22,883 nt of DNA from CAVPLU01 sp964601325 (lineage in GTDB: Archaea > Thermoproteota > Bathyarchaeia > 40CM-2-53-6), in NCBI GenBank assembly GCA_964601325.1, contig CAZRNA010000022.1, forward strand, positions 1-22,883. Reading direction: 5' to 3'. How positions within the stretch are numbered: position 1 is the stretch's first letter; the number at the start of each line of letters is the position of its first letter. Below, piece by piece: positions 1 through 7,288 of this stretch. A program made the translations under genes and the position numbers. The notes beneath the pieces were generated by a model, which saw nothing but the letters and a program-made list of their open reading frames with translations, was not told the DNA's origin and did not search any database.

Positions 1-2
1 AG

Positions 3-203
3 CATGCGTTGGATCTCGGTTTCGTGTTCGAGGATGAGATAGTTCTCGCGTTCCTCGCTGATTACGTGGGTTACTCGTCTTCAGTTTCTGGACGTGACAC
101 CGGCATAGTGCACAAGCAAGCTTTCGCCAATTGGTTCAGCATCAGGCACAACACCTACAACCATAATCATGAGTATCTCATAATCCTGAGAAAGCCTGCA
201 TGA
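3..203 (+). CDS. possible C-terminal fragment of an unrecognised protein
   Basis: The frame is open from the left edge to a TGA at 201-203 and has reasonable codon choice, so it could be the end of a gene that starts outside the window. The visible part has a hydrophobic patch (IVLAFLADYVGY) and ends in HEYLIILRKPA. No family is recognised. The minus strand here also reads a protein-like charged stretch (ISEERENYLILEHE) toward the left edge, but that frame has a stop (TGA near 84) and no start codon after it. Which strand is used cannot be decided from this fragment. Confidence 0.25.
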   Translation, partial: HALDLGFVFEDEIVLAFLADYVGYSSSVSGRDTGIVHKQAFANWFSIRHNTYNHNHEYLIILRKPA

Positions 204-218
204 GTTGAGTTATGCAGG
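195..218. repeat. 7-bp inverted repeat ahead of the first operon
   Basis: CCTGCAT at 195-201 and ATGCAGG at 212-218 are perfect complements separated by ten bases. The repeat overlaps the stop codon of the open frame ending at 203 and lies about 18 bases upstream of the TATA-like box at 236-242. It could be a transcript-end hairpin for the upstream gene or an operator for the downstream promoter. No T-run follows it. Confidence 0.4.
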
Positions 219-235
219 TTGTGGGTATCCATCAG

Positions 236-242
236 CTTTATG
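236..242 (+). promoter_or_regulatory. TATA-like box for the membrane protein/HerA operon
   Basis: CTTTATG is centred about 27 bases ahead of the ATG at 266. At the usual archaeal TATA-to-start spacing, transcription would begin at or next to the ATG, giving a leaderless message. No Shine-Dalgarno sequence is visible, which fits that reading. Confidence 0.5.
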
Positions 243-265
243 CTTCTTGAAATTCAAATATCATT

Positions 266-646
266 ATGTCTGATCTGCTGAGCCTGCCTCTTGACTTCAT
301 CAATAACATACTCGGGGCAATTCCGTCAGATCAGGCGATACCGTACTTCGCTCCCTTCTACAATTTCACGGTCTTGCTGTGGATGGCTGCGATTGCGGCT
401 ATTGTTGTGGCTCCGTTCTGGAAACGATTCAGAGGTTTCGCCGTCTTCCTAACATGGATGGCCATCTTCACCACTCTCATACAGAGAGGGTCAACCTCTC
501 AGCGTGGAGAAATCGATGCACTCTCAGCACTGTTCAACATCTCACTCTCCACTGCGATCCTGATCATATTCATTATTCTGACAATTTGGGTGTTCAGCAG
601 AATCATCGGAAAAAAGAAGACAATATCCGCACCTAAGGTGAGCTAG
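266..646 (+). CDS. small multi-pass membrane protein
   Basis: This 126-residue protein has three likely membrane segments, at about residues 30-50, 56-74 and 88-112, and a basic tail (GKKKT). I recognise no family. Its stop codon shares one base with the GTG start of the next gene, so the two are probably co-transcribed and translationally coupled. A role as membrane partner of the downstream ATPase is inferred from position only. The ATG at 266 is preferred because a TATA-like box sits at the right distance for a leaderless transcript. Confidence 0.75.
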   Translation: MSDLLSLPLDFINNILGAIPSDQAIPYFAPFYNFTVLLWMAAIAAIVVAPFWKRFRGFAVFLTWMAIFTTLIQRGSTSQRGEIDALSALFNISLSTAILIIFIILTIWVFSRIIGKKKTISAPKVS

Positions 647-1986
647 TGGGAGTAGCGGGAAATCTCAAGAGGGCTTTTCTAATTTTCAGTGTAGAGGTCA
701 CGTTTCTTCTATTCGCCTATCTCGCATACCTGGCAAGCTGCAGTGTTTGGATTGCGGGATCTGCCCTAGCTGATGCACTGTTGTTCGGCTTCTTCTCGGT
801 GCTATTTGCCTTTGATTACGCCGTCACGAGTAGGTCTTCTCAGGAAGAGGTAAGCGAAACCGAGTTGCCAAATCAAGCCCCGATTTCAGGAACAAAGAGA
901 GAACAGGCTCTCAAATACCTGAAAGTGCTCGGAAAAGTCAGCTCAGGCCAGCTTGCCTCTCTGCTTGAGATTGATGTCAGGAACCTATCGAAGTTCGTCA
1001 ATCCGCTCATCCAAACTGGAATTGTAGTGGCCAGAAAGGAAGGAAAGACCTTCATCTACAGCCTCAGAGACGCGCATACCAATCTGCTTACACATAATCG
1101 TCATAATCTCTCAGAGGAAACGGACTATGCGGGTCATGTGGAATTACCGAAATGGCAAGTCAAGCTGCCCAGAGAGGGCAACATGCTTGGCCGGGTGGTC
1201 TTAGATGATTGGAAGCTGGGCGATTTCGTCTATTTGCCTCTTAGGAAGTTTGCTCAGAAAGGAATCTTGGTCTCTGGGGCCAGCGGGGCGGGGAAAACTG
1301 TAGCGGCTAAGGTGATTGTCGAGGAGCTACTTGAGGATAAGACGCCTGTTCTGGTGTTCGACTACACTAGCCAATGGGAGCGGCTACTTCAGAAGAACAC
1401 GAACGAAGAGATGCTTGACCGCTACGCGGAATTCGGCATGCGACGAAGCCCGAAGGGATTCAAGGGCGGCGTGATTCAGTCGGCGCCTCAGCTAGATGAC
1501 CTGCTGGCTTCCGAGGGTGTTACAGTAATCGACCTTTCGGATACCTATGACAGCGCTGAGAGAGTCGGCAAAGTAGCACAGACCCTTGACAAGCTGCTTG
1601 AATACTTCCAATTCCAAGAAGATTCGGACAATCTGAGATTGCTGATCGTCGTAGAGGAGGCGCACCTTTGGACCTCAAAGGAAGTACCGAAAGACGCCAT
1701 ACGATTCCTGGACAACGCAGTCAGGCTACTCAGGAAGAAAGGCGTAGGGGTCATGCTGGTTTCACAGAAGATCAGCGATTTTGATCCAGCCATGAGGTCG
1801 GCCATGAACATCAGTATCCTATTCAGAACGAAATACGAAGGAGACCTGAGGGCGATTACAAAGATGCTAGGAACAGGGACGTCTGTTCTCATCCCAACGC
1901 TACCGGTAGGCTACTCTGTCTTTCATTTGGCAGACGTGGGAGATCCTTTCGTACTCGCTTGGCGTCCGACGTACTCACGCCCATGA
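646..1986 (+). CDS. membrane-anchored winged-helix HerA/DUF87-like ATPase
   Basis: This 446-residue protein begins with two likely membrane spans (about residues 10-32 and 36-58) and an acidic linker. A winged-helix DNA-binding domain follows at about 84-140 (SSGQLASLLEIDVRNLSKFV region plus a wing). The C-terminal half is a RecA-fold ATPase of the HerA/DUF87 type, with Walker A GASGAGKT at 211-218, Walker B LLIVVEEAHLW at 332-342 with paired Glu 337-338, and a sensor-like VSQK at 372-375. HerA-family ATPases are hexameric DNA or protein translocases. Membrane and DNA-binding modules on one chain suggest a pump or tether working on DNA at the membrane (inference). There is no NurA-like nuclease next to it, so it is unlikely to be the canonical repair HerA. 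The GTG start overlaps the previous stop. Confidence 0.85.
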   Translation: MGVAGNLKRAFLIFSVEVTFLLFAYLAYLASCSVWIAGSALADALLFGFFSVLFAFDYAVTSRSSQEEVSETELPNQAPISGTKREQALKYLKVLGKVSSGQLASLLEIDVRNLSKFVNPLIQTGIVVARKEGKTFIYSLRDAHTNLLTHNRHNLSEETDYAGHVELPKWQVKLPREGNMLGRVVLDDWKLGDFVYLPLRKFAQKGILVSGASGAGKTVAAKVIVEELLEDKTPVLVFDYTSQWERLLQKNTNEEMLDRYAEFGMRRSPKGFKGGVIQSAPQLDDLLASEGVTVIDLSDTYDSAERVGKVAQTLDKLLEYFQFQEDSDNLRLLIVVEEAHLWTSKEVPKDAIRFLDNAVRLLRKKGVGVMLVSQKISDFDPAMRSAMNISILFRTKYEGDLRAITKMLGTGTSVLIPTLPVGYSVFHLADVGDPFVLAWRPTYSRP

Positions 1987-2165
1987 GTTACCATCGTTTA
2001 TGTTGGGAACTCGACTGCAAGCTTTGACTCGAACTTCCAGTTGCTCAACCTAGAGCGAATCGAAGCCAACTGCGTCGATGCTGACTTTCGCAATCGGGCT
2101 AGTTGAGGCCCAGATCGTCCTAGGGCTCATCGGCAATCTACTTGGGCGCCCTGTGCAGACTGAAC

Positions 2166-2309
2166 ATGGCACTGCCTATGTTGGGACGCCGTGATCTCAT
2201 CGACCCAACTCTCAGTCGAAGAGCCCAATCCATACCCCAAAGGAAGAAAGCGCTCATTCTAATGCTCTTGGGCATATGGTTTGGAATGGCAGGGCTGTTT
2301 GGCTTTTGA
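2166..2309 (+). CDS. possible 47-residue single-span membrane protein
   Basis: An ATG-started frame encodes 47 residues. The N-terminal part is polar and basic (GRRDLIDPTLSRRAQ, then PQRKK), followed by a single hydrophobic segment at residues 29-47 ending at the stop. That is the layout of a small membrane protein with a cytoplasmic N-terminus. No family is recognised, and no clear ribosome-binding site or TATA box was found. Apart from this frame, 1987-2417 holds nothing I can support. Confidence 0.4.
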   Translation: MALPMLGRRDLIDPTLSRRAQSIPQRKKALILMLLGIWFGMAGLFGF

Positions 2310-2417
2310 GTTACTTCATTTTGCGTCCTGGGCTGAGTACAGTACATTGATAATTGAATTGCCTTTGGCTTCTCGACATCCCCCTTGCCAAAGCAAGAGC
2401 GGTCTGGTCGTGGGCGA

Positions 2418-2840
2418 CTATTGCCACTGTCTCTGATCCAATCTTTTCCGCGATTCCCACCATTCATGAAGTTTTTGCACAGCCAGAAGACTGCCTGCGG
2501 CCGCCTCACCGGCCAAACGGAGGATCTCTATCTTCTGCTGAACGTCCAGTTGATTCCAAGTCTGCACCACGTACGTGAGTGCTTGCAGGACCAGGTCGAA
2601 AGGAACGTACGTGTAGGGCGGAATCGCGTATTGCGGTGGGTAGCCGCGTGCCTCCAACTGGCCACCGCACCTGTCACAAAATCGCGAGTCATCTCTCAAC
2701 CCAGCACCACAACTGGCGCAAACGATCAGAGGGAGATCTCCCCCCTTAAGGACGGCTCCTAGTCGGACAAAAGCTTTCTCGTGCACTGGTTCGCGCATAA
2801 GCTTAGTTCCTACCCGTTTCATCCTCGTGCGTGCCCACAA
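2418..2840 (-). CDS. zinc-ribbon protein
   Basis: The frame encodes 140 residues. CASCGAGLRDDSRFCDRCG at about 41-59 has two CxxC pairs (Cys 41/44 and 55/58), a typical rubredoxin-like zinc ribbon of the type found at the ends of many archaeal proteins. The tail from about 83 is helical (LVLQALTYVVQTWNQLDV onward) with no obvious membrane span. The true start may be the internal Met at residue 15 or a later codon, since the first residues are unusually basic. Its function is unknown. It follows the peptidase-like gene on the same strand, 45 bases after that gene's stop. Confidence 0.65.
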   Translation of the reverse strand: MWARTRMKRVGTKLMREPVHEKAFVRLGAVLKGGDLPLIVCASCGAGLRDDSRFCDRCGGQLEARGYPPQYAIPPYTYVPFDLVLQALTYVVQTWNQLDVQQKIEILRLAGEAAAGSLLAVQKLHEWWESRKRLDQRQWQ

Positions 2841-2885
2841 TCATGAGATGGTTCGTACTCGATAGGAGTCACATTTCGCTAGTTC

Positions 2886-5450
2886 TCAGCAGCGTCTATT
2901 CTTACGGCTCCCGGCCCGGCCACAAATAAGAGCCAGCGTAATGATTGCTATGAAAGCAGGTTGAACAAATTCGGGCACAACCTGAGCGGTCAGACTGACG
3001 CTAATAGCATTTGAGTAGGCGCTGTCTCCGTCCCATCTTGCTCGTAGCACATAGGTGCCTATGGACGGTGGTAACCAGCCATGCCTGAAGTGACCGCTGG
3101 CATCCGTAGCAACCAAAGCAATGAAACTCCAATCAACATTATTCAGGCTGTATTCCATCCTCACTGGCATTCCTTCCAAAGGATAGTATCCATTCGCCAG
3201 AAGGACGCCTTGGATCGTGACGTTTTCACCTCTCGTCATGTTGACGGTGTTGGGAGAAACTTCGATGTTCAGGCCTGTGGGAACGGGTTCTGATCCACGT
3301 ATTATGATGGCCCTCGTACTGTGCTCATAGGAGACATGAACGAAATAGTGTGTAGCATTCACACGTGACCAACTGTAGGACGTCATGTTGTCGACCGACA
3401 CCATTGGAGGGCCACTGAGTAGCTGCGCATCGAAAGTCGCGTTCATGAATCCGCTTGTGCCCTCAGGCCCTCCCACTGTGAAGTTGATCAGCTGTCTCTT
3501 GCCATTGTAATTGAACGCGTTTCCATTTGGACTATGGGTTGATGAGTTGGTGAGTAATTCGAAAGCGTATGAGTGGTCTTTGAATTCCCCAAGGGTAAGC
3601 CATTCTACGTCCAATGTGACCGCGCCTGTTCGAATCAGTGGGCCGCTCTTAGCAACCAACTTCACGCTGTAAACGCCCACTACCCCCCACGTGTCTGGAC
3701 AGCACAAAGAGCTGCTTCCTGTGCTGAAACTGAGAGAGATGCTTGCATCTTTCGACGGAGACAGGTAGACCAAAGGAGGCTGAAACGTCGAGGTGACATA
3801 TGCCGGGCTACCCCTGGCGATAAGCGAGATCGCTCCCCGAAATCCACCGACCGAAGATATGGTGGCGACGTAGGATGCGTTTGATGAGCCATAGAGCTTC
3901 GCTGTGGCTGGTGAGACTGAAAGAGTGAAGTCGGTTAATGTCTGTACCGGTAGAAAGACGACGCGACTGTATGGACCTGGTTTCGTGATAACCCTAGTCT
4001 CTGACCCAATGGTTACTGCTACTTGATGTGACGAAGTATCTATGACGAATGCCCCGTTGGCATTCTCCCTGAGAGTGCCATTGGTTTCCAGCGGCGCCGA
4101 AGTGGGATTCCCATATGTATCCAGCATTACGCCGAATATGCAATCACAGCGACCGTAGTCGGGAGCCCATCCCAGATTGTAAACACTTTGGCGTATTCCG
4201 TAGCTGGCCGCCTCCAATGTTTGACCACCGTAATTGGCGGATACCGTAATCTTGTATCCGCCGTCAGGCAACGCGGGTATCGCGACACTGGAGATACCGG
4301 TATCTCCAGTTTTGAACACCGCTTCGAACGCCACCACCTCCTTGCTATCGATCACCCGGAGATCAGCGTCCAAGTGGGGGATGTTCGTGTGCAGTTTCGG
4401 ATCTATGACAAAAGCATCGACGCTCCAAAATGAAGGTCCATTGGGAATATGGTGGTCAGCGATCACCCCCACAGTGGGAGCGGCCCCCGTCAGAATTTCT
4501 CCGCTGATTTCGAGATAGGTTACGCCCTGTCGGTCAAGCCACTCATCTATCGCCATCCCGTCAACAGGCGCGTTCCCAACAATTCCTCGTATGACCGAGA
4601 GGAATCTGGCATTGTTGAAAGATGGACCGAATGGGTAGTACGGATACGCGCTTGCTTCTGAGTACAGCGCTTCGTTCAGTTTAGAGAGAAATCTGTCCAC
4701 AGTCGTACTTAGAATGAAGAAGAAGGCAGCTCCCTGTCCGTAGTCACCGAGCAACGAATACCCAACGCGCTCATGCAGGTAGGTGTCTGGGTTGATGTAG
4801 TTGTTCGTGTCGTACTGAGTAAGGTAGGATGCCAAATCGCTGTGTCCTTTACCAAGCGAGGGATAGCTTCGCTTGCCTGATTCGACAAGCCTCTGAACAA
4901 CTAGGCTTTGGGCAAGGGTGGCCATGCCTTCCTCGGCCCACGGGTATGGAATGGAGATTCCACAATGGAATGCATGGGCCAACTCGTGAATGAAGTGAGA
5001 GTCCCACAACTCTGTGTGGTGCTCAACGGGTAGTTCGGCCATTGTCAGAGTGGGAGCCGGCTCGCATCCAGTAGTATCCCATGATCCGCCCGGAAGATAG
5101 TCAAGAGTAACTTGAGAAGTTTGAGCAGGAACACCATAAATGGACACTAGCTCGGGGTACGCCAAATCGAAGATTGTTTGTGCATATGAGCGGTTTTCGG
5201 ATGGGAACCGCTTGGAGAAAGCCAACGTCAGAACTCCGCCTCCCAAGTTCTGAGAAACGATCGAGGAGGATTTGGCTGGACCCTGCGTGTCGCGATTCCA
5301 CGCTGGGGAAGACCTTGCTCGTGCATCTGATCCGTCTAGATCAATCGGTCCCCTTTGCACAGCCGGAGCTGAATAAGCATTGATAGAGCCTCCCCTAATG
5401 GGAAGCGCGACCACGACTATGGTTACAAGTAGAACCAATGCTTCCAGCAT
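2886..5450 (-). CDS. secreted, membrane-anchored HExxH metallopeptidase-like surface protein
   Basis: The longest frame runs to 5549 (887 residues). I start it at the Met at 5450 because the TATA box at 5570-5575 predicts a transcript start near 5545, below the ATG at 5549. This Met begins a signal-peptide-like stretch (MLEALVLLVTIVVVALP). Counted from 5549, the zinc motif HELAH is at residues 188-192, with WAEEGMA (Glu 206/207) downstream as candidate third ligand, as in gluzincin peptidases. The next 600 residues look like beta-sandwich Ig-like modules, including a region near 790-870 resembling carrier-type 'Big' domains. The C-terminus is VPEF, a hydrophobic span and a basic tail, an arrangement common in archaeal surface proteins. 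It probably degrades or remodels proteins outside the cell; the substrate is unknown. The 5' end is odd: a second signal-peptide start lies out of frame at 5527. Confidence 0.8.
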   Translation of the reverse strand: MLEALVLLVTIVVVALPIRGGSINAYSAPAVQRGPIDLDGSDARARSSPAWNRDTQGPAKSSSIVSQNLGGGVLTLAFSKRFPSENRSYAQTIFDLAYPELVSIYGVPAQTSQVTLDYLPGGSWDTTGCEPAPTLTMAELPVEHHTELWDSHFIHELAHAFHCGISIPYPWAEEGMATLAQSLVVQRLVESGKRSYPSLGKGHSDLASYLTQYDTNNYINPDTYLHERVGYSLLGDYGQGAAFFFILSTTVDRFLSKLNEALYSEASAYPYYPFGPSFNNARFLSVIRGIVGNAPVDGMAIDEWLDRQGVTYLEISGEILTGAAPTVGVIADHHIPNGPSFWSVDAFVIDPKLHTNIPHLDADLRVIDSKEVVAFEAVFKTGDTGISSVAIPALPDGGYKITVSANYGGQTLEAASYGIRQSVYNLGWAPDYGRCDCIFGVMLDTYGNPTSAPLETNGTLRENANGAFVIDTSSHQVAVTIGSETRVITKPGPYSRVVFLPVQTLTDFTLSVSPATAKLYGSSNASYVATISSVGGFRGAISLIARGSPAYVTSTFQPPLVYLSPSKDASISLSFSTGSSSLCCPDTWGVVGVYSVKLVAKSGPLIRTGAVTLDVEWLTLGEFKDHSYAFELLTNSSTHSPNGNAFNYNGKRQLINFTVGGPEGTSGFMNATFDAQLLSGPPMVSVDNMTSYSWSRVNATHYFVHVSYEHSTRAIIIRGSEPVPTGLNIEVSPNTVNMTRGENVTIQGVLLANGYYPLEGMPVRMEYSLNNVDWSFIALVATDASGHFRHGWLPPSIGTYVLRARWDGDSAYSNAISVSLTAQVVPEFVQPAFIAIITLALICGRAGSRKNRRC
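4287..4310. repeat. perfect 24-bp palindrome inside the peptidase-like gene
   Basis: The half-site ACTGGAGATACC at 4287-4298 is followed directly by its exact reverse complement at 4299-4310, with no spacer. It falls in the part of the gene encoding the TGDTGIS stretch between Ig-like modules. A perfect dyad of this length is unlikely to be needed by the protein sequence alone. Confidence 0.8.
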
Positions 5451-5461
5451 TACACAAGACT

Positions 5462-5527
5462 TCAAGAATGACCCAGAGTGATCGTGCCGATTGAGAACAA
5501 GACCAAGAGAACAGCAATGACCTTCAC
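5462..5527 (-). other. out-of-frame signal-peptide start (leader ORF or frameshift relic)
   Basis: A GTG at 5525-5527 opens a 21-codon frame reading MKVIAVLLVLFSIGT and ending in TGA at 5462-5464. The first 15 residues nearly match the start of the Ig/CFI-box gene at 9496 (MKLFAVLLVLFSIGT), and the DNA is similarly alike. GGAGA lies 8 bases upstream of the GTG in both places, and both share a CTTATA promoter. The peptidase-like frame is offset by one base. Either the gene has lost its ancestral start through a frameshift and now starts internally, or the small frame is a translated leader, or the assembly has an indel. Confidence 0.65.
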
Positions 5528-5535
5528 CCTCTGTC

Positions 5536-5575
5536 TCTCCCGATCTCATTGGTCATGGATTCGTACGTGTATAAG
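5536..5575 (-). promoter_or_regulatory. promoter and ribosome-binding site of the peptidase-like gene
   Basis: On the minus strand, GGGCTTATAC has its TATA core at 5570-5575, which predicts a transcript start near 5545. GGAGA at 5536-5540 follows, 8 bases before the GTG at 5527. The same GGGCTTATAC, GGAGA and GTG-AAG order occurs before the gene starting at 9496. Confidence 0.65.
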
Positions 5576-5769
5576 CCCTTGCTTTCATTCGTGACTCCGG
5601 CTGAGCGCTAAAAGGTATCCGGGCATTGACCTGCCAGACCTGCTGAAAGTCCAACTCCCAAATGCGGTAAGTGTGTGCAACATCAAATGAGGATTGTTGG
5701 ATTGTTTGACTGTCATCAACCCTCCAGAGCATAACCATGAAATGGCTACTAGAGCCGAAGCTTCTCGCG

Positions 5770-7152
5770 TCACACGAGGCTCTTTCGTCGCGCAATCATC
5801 GGTATTAGGATGGAGACTAGAAGCACCATGATCGCAGATCCAGAGAACTCATCCACCAACCTAGTCTCGGTTAGTATGGTTGTCGATGTTACAGTCAATG
5901 TTGATTCCGATCGCATCACCGTTGATGTGGATTTCGTACTCTGTGTCGTTGTTGCTGTGTGCGATGCCTGAATCAACTTTGTGGACGGAATAGTCGATAT
6001 GCTTGCAAGTTCGCTAGTGAATGTGGTGGTAAGAGTCACCGTTGTCCCCACTCCTCCTCTGGACAGTCTATAGAGCTCCATCGTTCCGGTCTGACCGGAA
6101 TAGAAGATGCGGGTGAACCATACATTGTTGTCTGCATCGACCGTGATATCTCGCACCTGAGGAAACCATTGTGTCGTCTCCCAGTGGACAGGGTACTCGG
6201 TGAAAGTCTGATTCGATGATGAGAAGCTCATAATACCCTCATGACCGACATCTTCAAGAACGAAGTAGATGTTTCCCTCCTTGTCGCATGCGCCTGGAGC
6301 ACCGTATCTGTAGGGTGATTCAATAGCGGTCAACTCTTTTGATGCGGTATCGAATTTCGCCAGTTTCTTCTCTGAGAACAGCCACAGATTTCCGCGGTAG
6401 TCTATTGCCATATCGTGAACGAAGTCGGCCATATCCAACGGCTGGCCGGGATGATAGCCGTAGGACGGCAAGTCGTAGAATGTCATCGTCTCAGAGTGTG
6501 GATCAAACATCATCAGAGCATCCCCCGCATATTCTGGCAGTGGGGTTTCGCGCATTGCTATCGCCCATACCTTTCCTTCATTCCAGATGGGCCGGAAGAG
6601 AGTTGTGAAATTCGTTGGGAGCGGGTAGGTCTTCATTTCGCCCGATAACGAGTTGAAGTGCACCAGGAATCCAGTCGGTCCCCCGGTTAGCCATATGGAA
6701 TGATCGTTCTCCACGATTATTCCGTTAGTGGTCACTCCCGGTTCAGGAAAGACAGCGACTTGCCAGCTGGTCACTCCGCCGTCGGATAGATTCAGGCTCC
6801 GCAGATACTTTGTTCCTGATTGGTTGGATGTCAAGGCCCATACATGTGTCTCATCGAAGTCGAATCCTACGAGGAGACTCCCAGGCGGCCCTGGCAAGTC
6901 GTACAAGGTAATAGACCCGCGGCCTGGGTCAAGTCTAGCGATTCCAGTCGGGCCAGAGGGCCTCGTATACGAGAAGTAGACATATCCGTCATTAACGCCC
7001 AGTCTCCTGATGTCGGGCCGATACAACGTGACCGGTTCTAGCCCTTGCAGGCTGTACTTGACGAACGTCGAAGCATAGACGTGTGGCGTCGGTGCGATTA
7101 CAGCAATCACCAAAAGTAATGTGATGACTGCTCGCGTTAGATGTAGGCCCAC
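5770..7152 (-). CDS. secreted Vgb-like beta-propeller protein with Ser/Thr stalk and membrane anchor
   Basis: The frame extends to a TTG at 7167, but I prefer the GTG at 7152 because GGAG lies nine bases before it. The start encodes a signal peptide (AVITLLLVIAVIAPTPHVYA). Repeated blades follow across about residues 40-370 (7167 numbering), with signatures such as HVWALTSNQSG, DHSIWLTGG, GNLWLFSEKKLAKFD and DNNVWFTR. These resemble streptogramin lyase (virginiamycin B lyase)-like propellers. A Ser/Thr-rich stalk runs from about 374 to 437, then a hydrophobic span (about 443-459) and a basic tail. In archaea such proteins are usually uncharacterised surface proteins, so lyase activity should not be assumed. 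It lies between two other surface-protein genes on the same strand, about 220 and 120 bases from them. Confidence 0.8.
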   Translation of the reverse strand: MGLHLTRAVITLLLVIAVIAPTPHVYASTFVKYSLQGLEPVTLYRPDIRRLGVNDGYVYFSYTRPSGPTGIARLDPGRGSITLYDLPGPPGSLLVGFDFDETHVWALTSNQSGTKYLRSLNLSDGGVTSWQVAVFPEPGVTTNGIIVENDHSIWLTGGPTGFLVHFNSLSGEMKTYPLPTNFTTLFRPIWNEGKVWAIAMRETPLPEYAGDALMMFDPHSETMTFYDLPSYGYHPGQPLDMADFVHDMAIDYRGNLWLFSEKKLAKFDTASKELTAIESPYRYGAPGACDKEGNIYFVLEDVGHEGIMSFSSSNQTFTEYPVHWETTQWFPQVRDITVDADNNVWFTRIFYSGQTGTMELYRLSRGGVGTTVTLTTTFTSELASISTIPSTKLIQASHTATTTQSTKSTSTVMRSESTLTVTSTTILTETRLVDEFSGSAIMVLLVSILIPMIARRKSLV

Positions 7153-7288
7153 TGACTTTCGCTCCAATTATGGTTGCGCGTCCGGTTCGCTAGGGCGCTC
7201 GGCGCAACTAGCTCGCACCGTCGACACCACACGCTGTTCATCTTCATTCTACCTCTTGACTCCAGATTATCGAGGATTCGAGGAAAGG

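Noticed and set aside
646..1986. Canonical DNA-repair HerA of the HerA-NurA-Mre11-Rad50 operon.
   Set aside because: It has membrane spans and a winged-helix domain, and no nurA, mre11 or rad50 gene is adjacent.
2138..2509. 123-codon minus-strand frame overlapping the zinc-ribbon gene.
   Set aside because: It is out of frame with the zinc-ribbon protein, is rich in Arg, Met and Pro without a pattern, and is antisense to the more protein-like 47-residue frame.
5450..5527. Programmed -1 ribosomal frameshift joining the 5527 signal peptide to the peptidase-like frame.
   Set aside because: No standard slippery heptamer or downstream pseudoknot is evident, and the joined product would carry two successive hydrophobic segments. 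An indel or start replacement is simpler.
5553..5795. 80-codon minus-strand frame between two surface-protein genes.
   Set aside because: It overlaps the end of the propeller gene and the promoter of the peptidase-like gene, and has no recognisable features.
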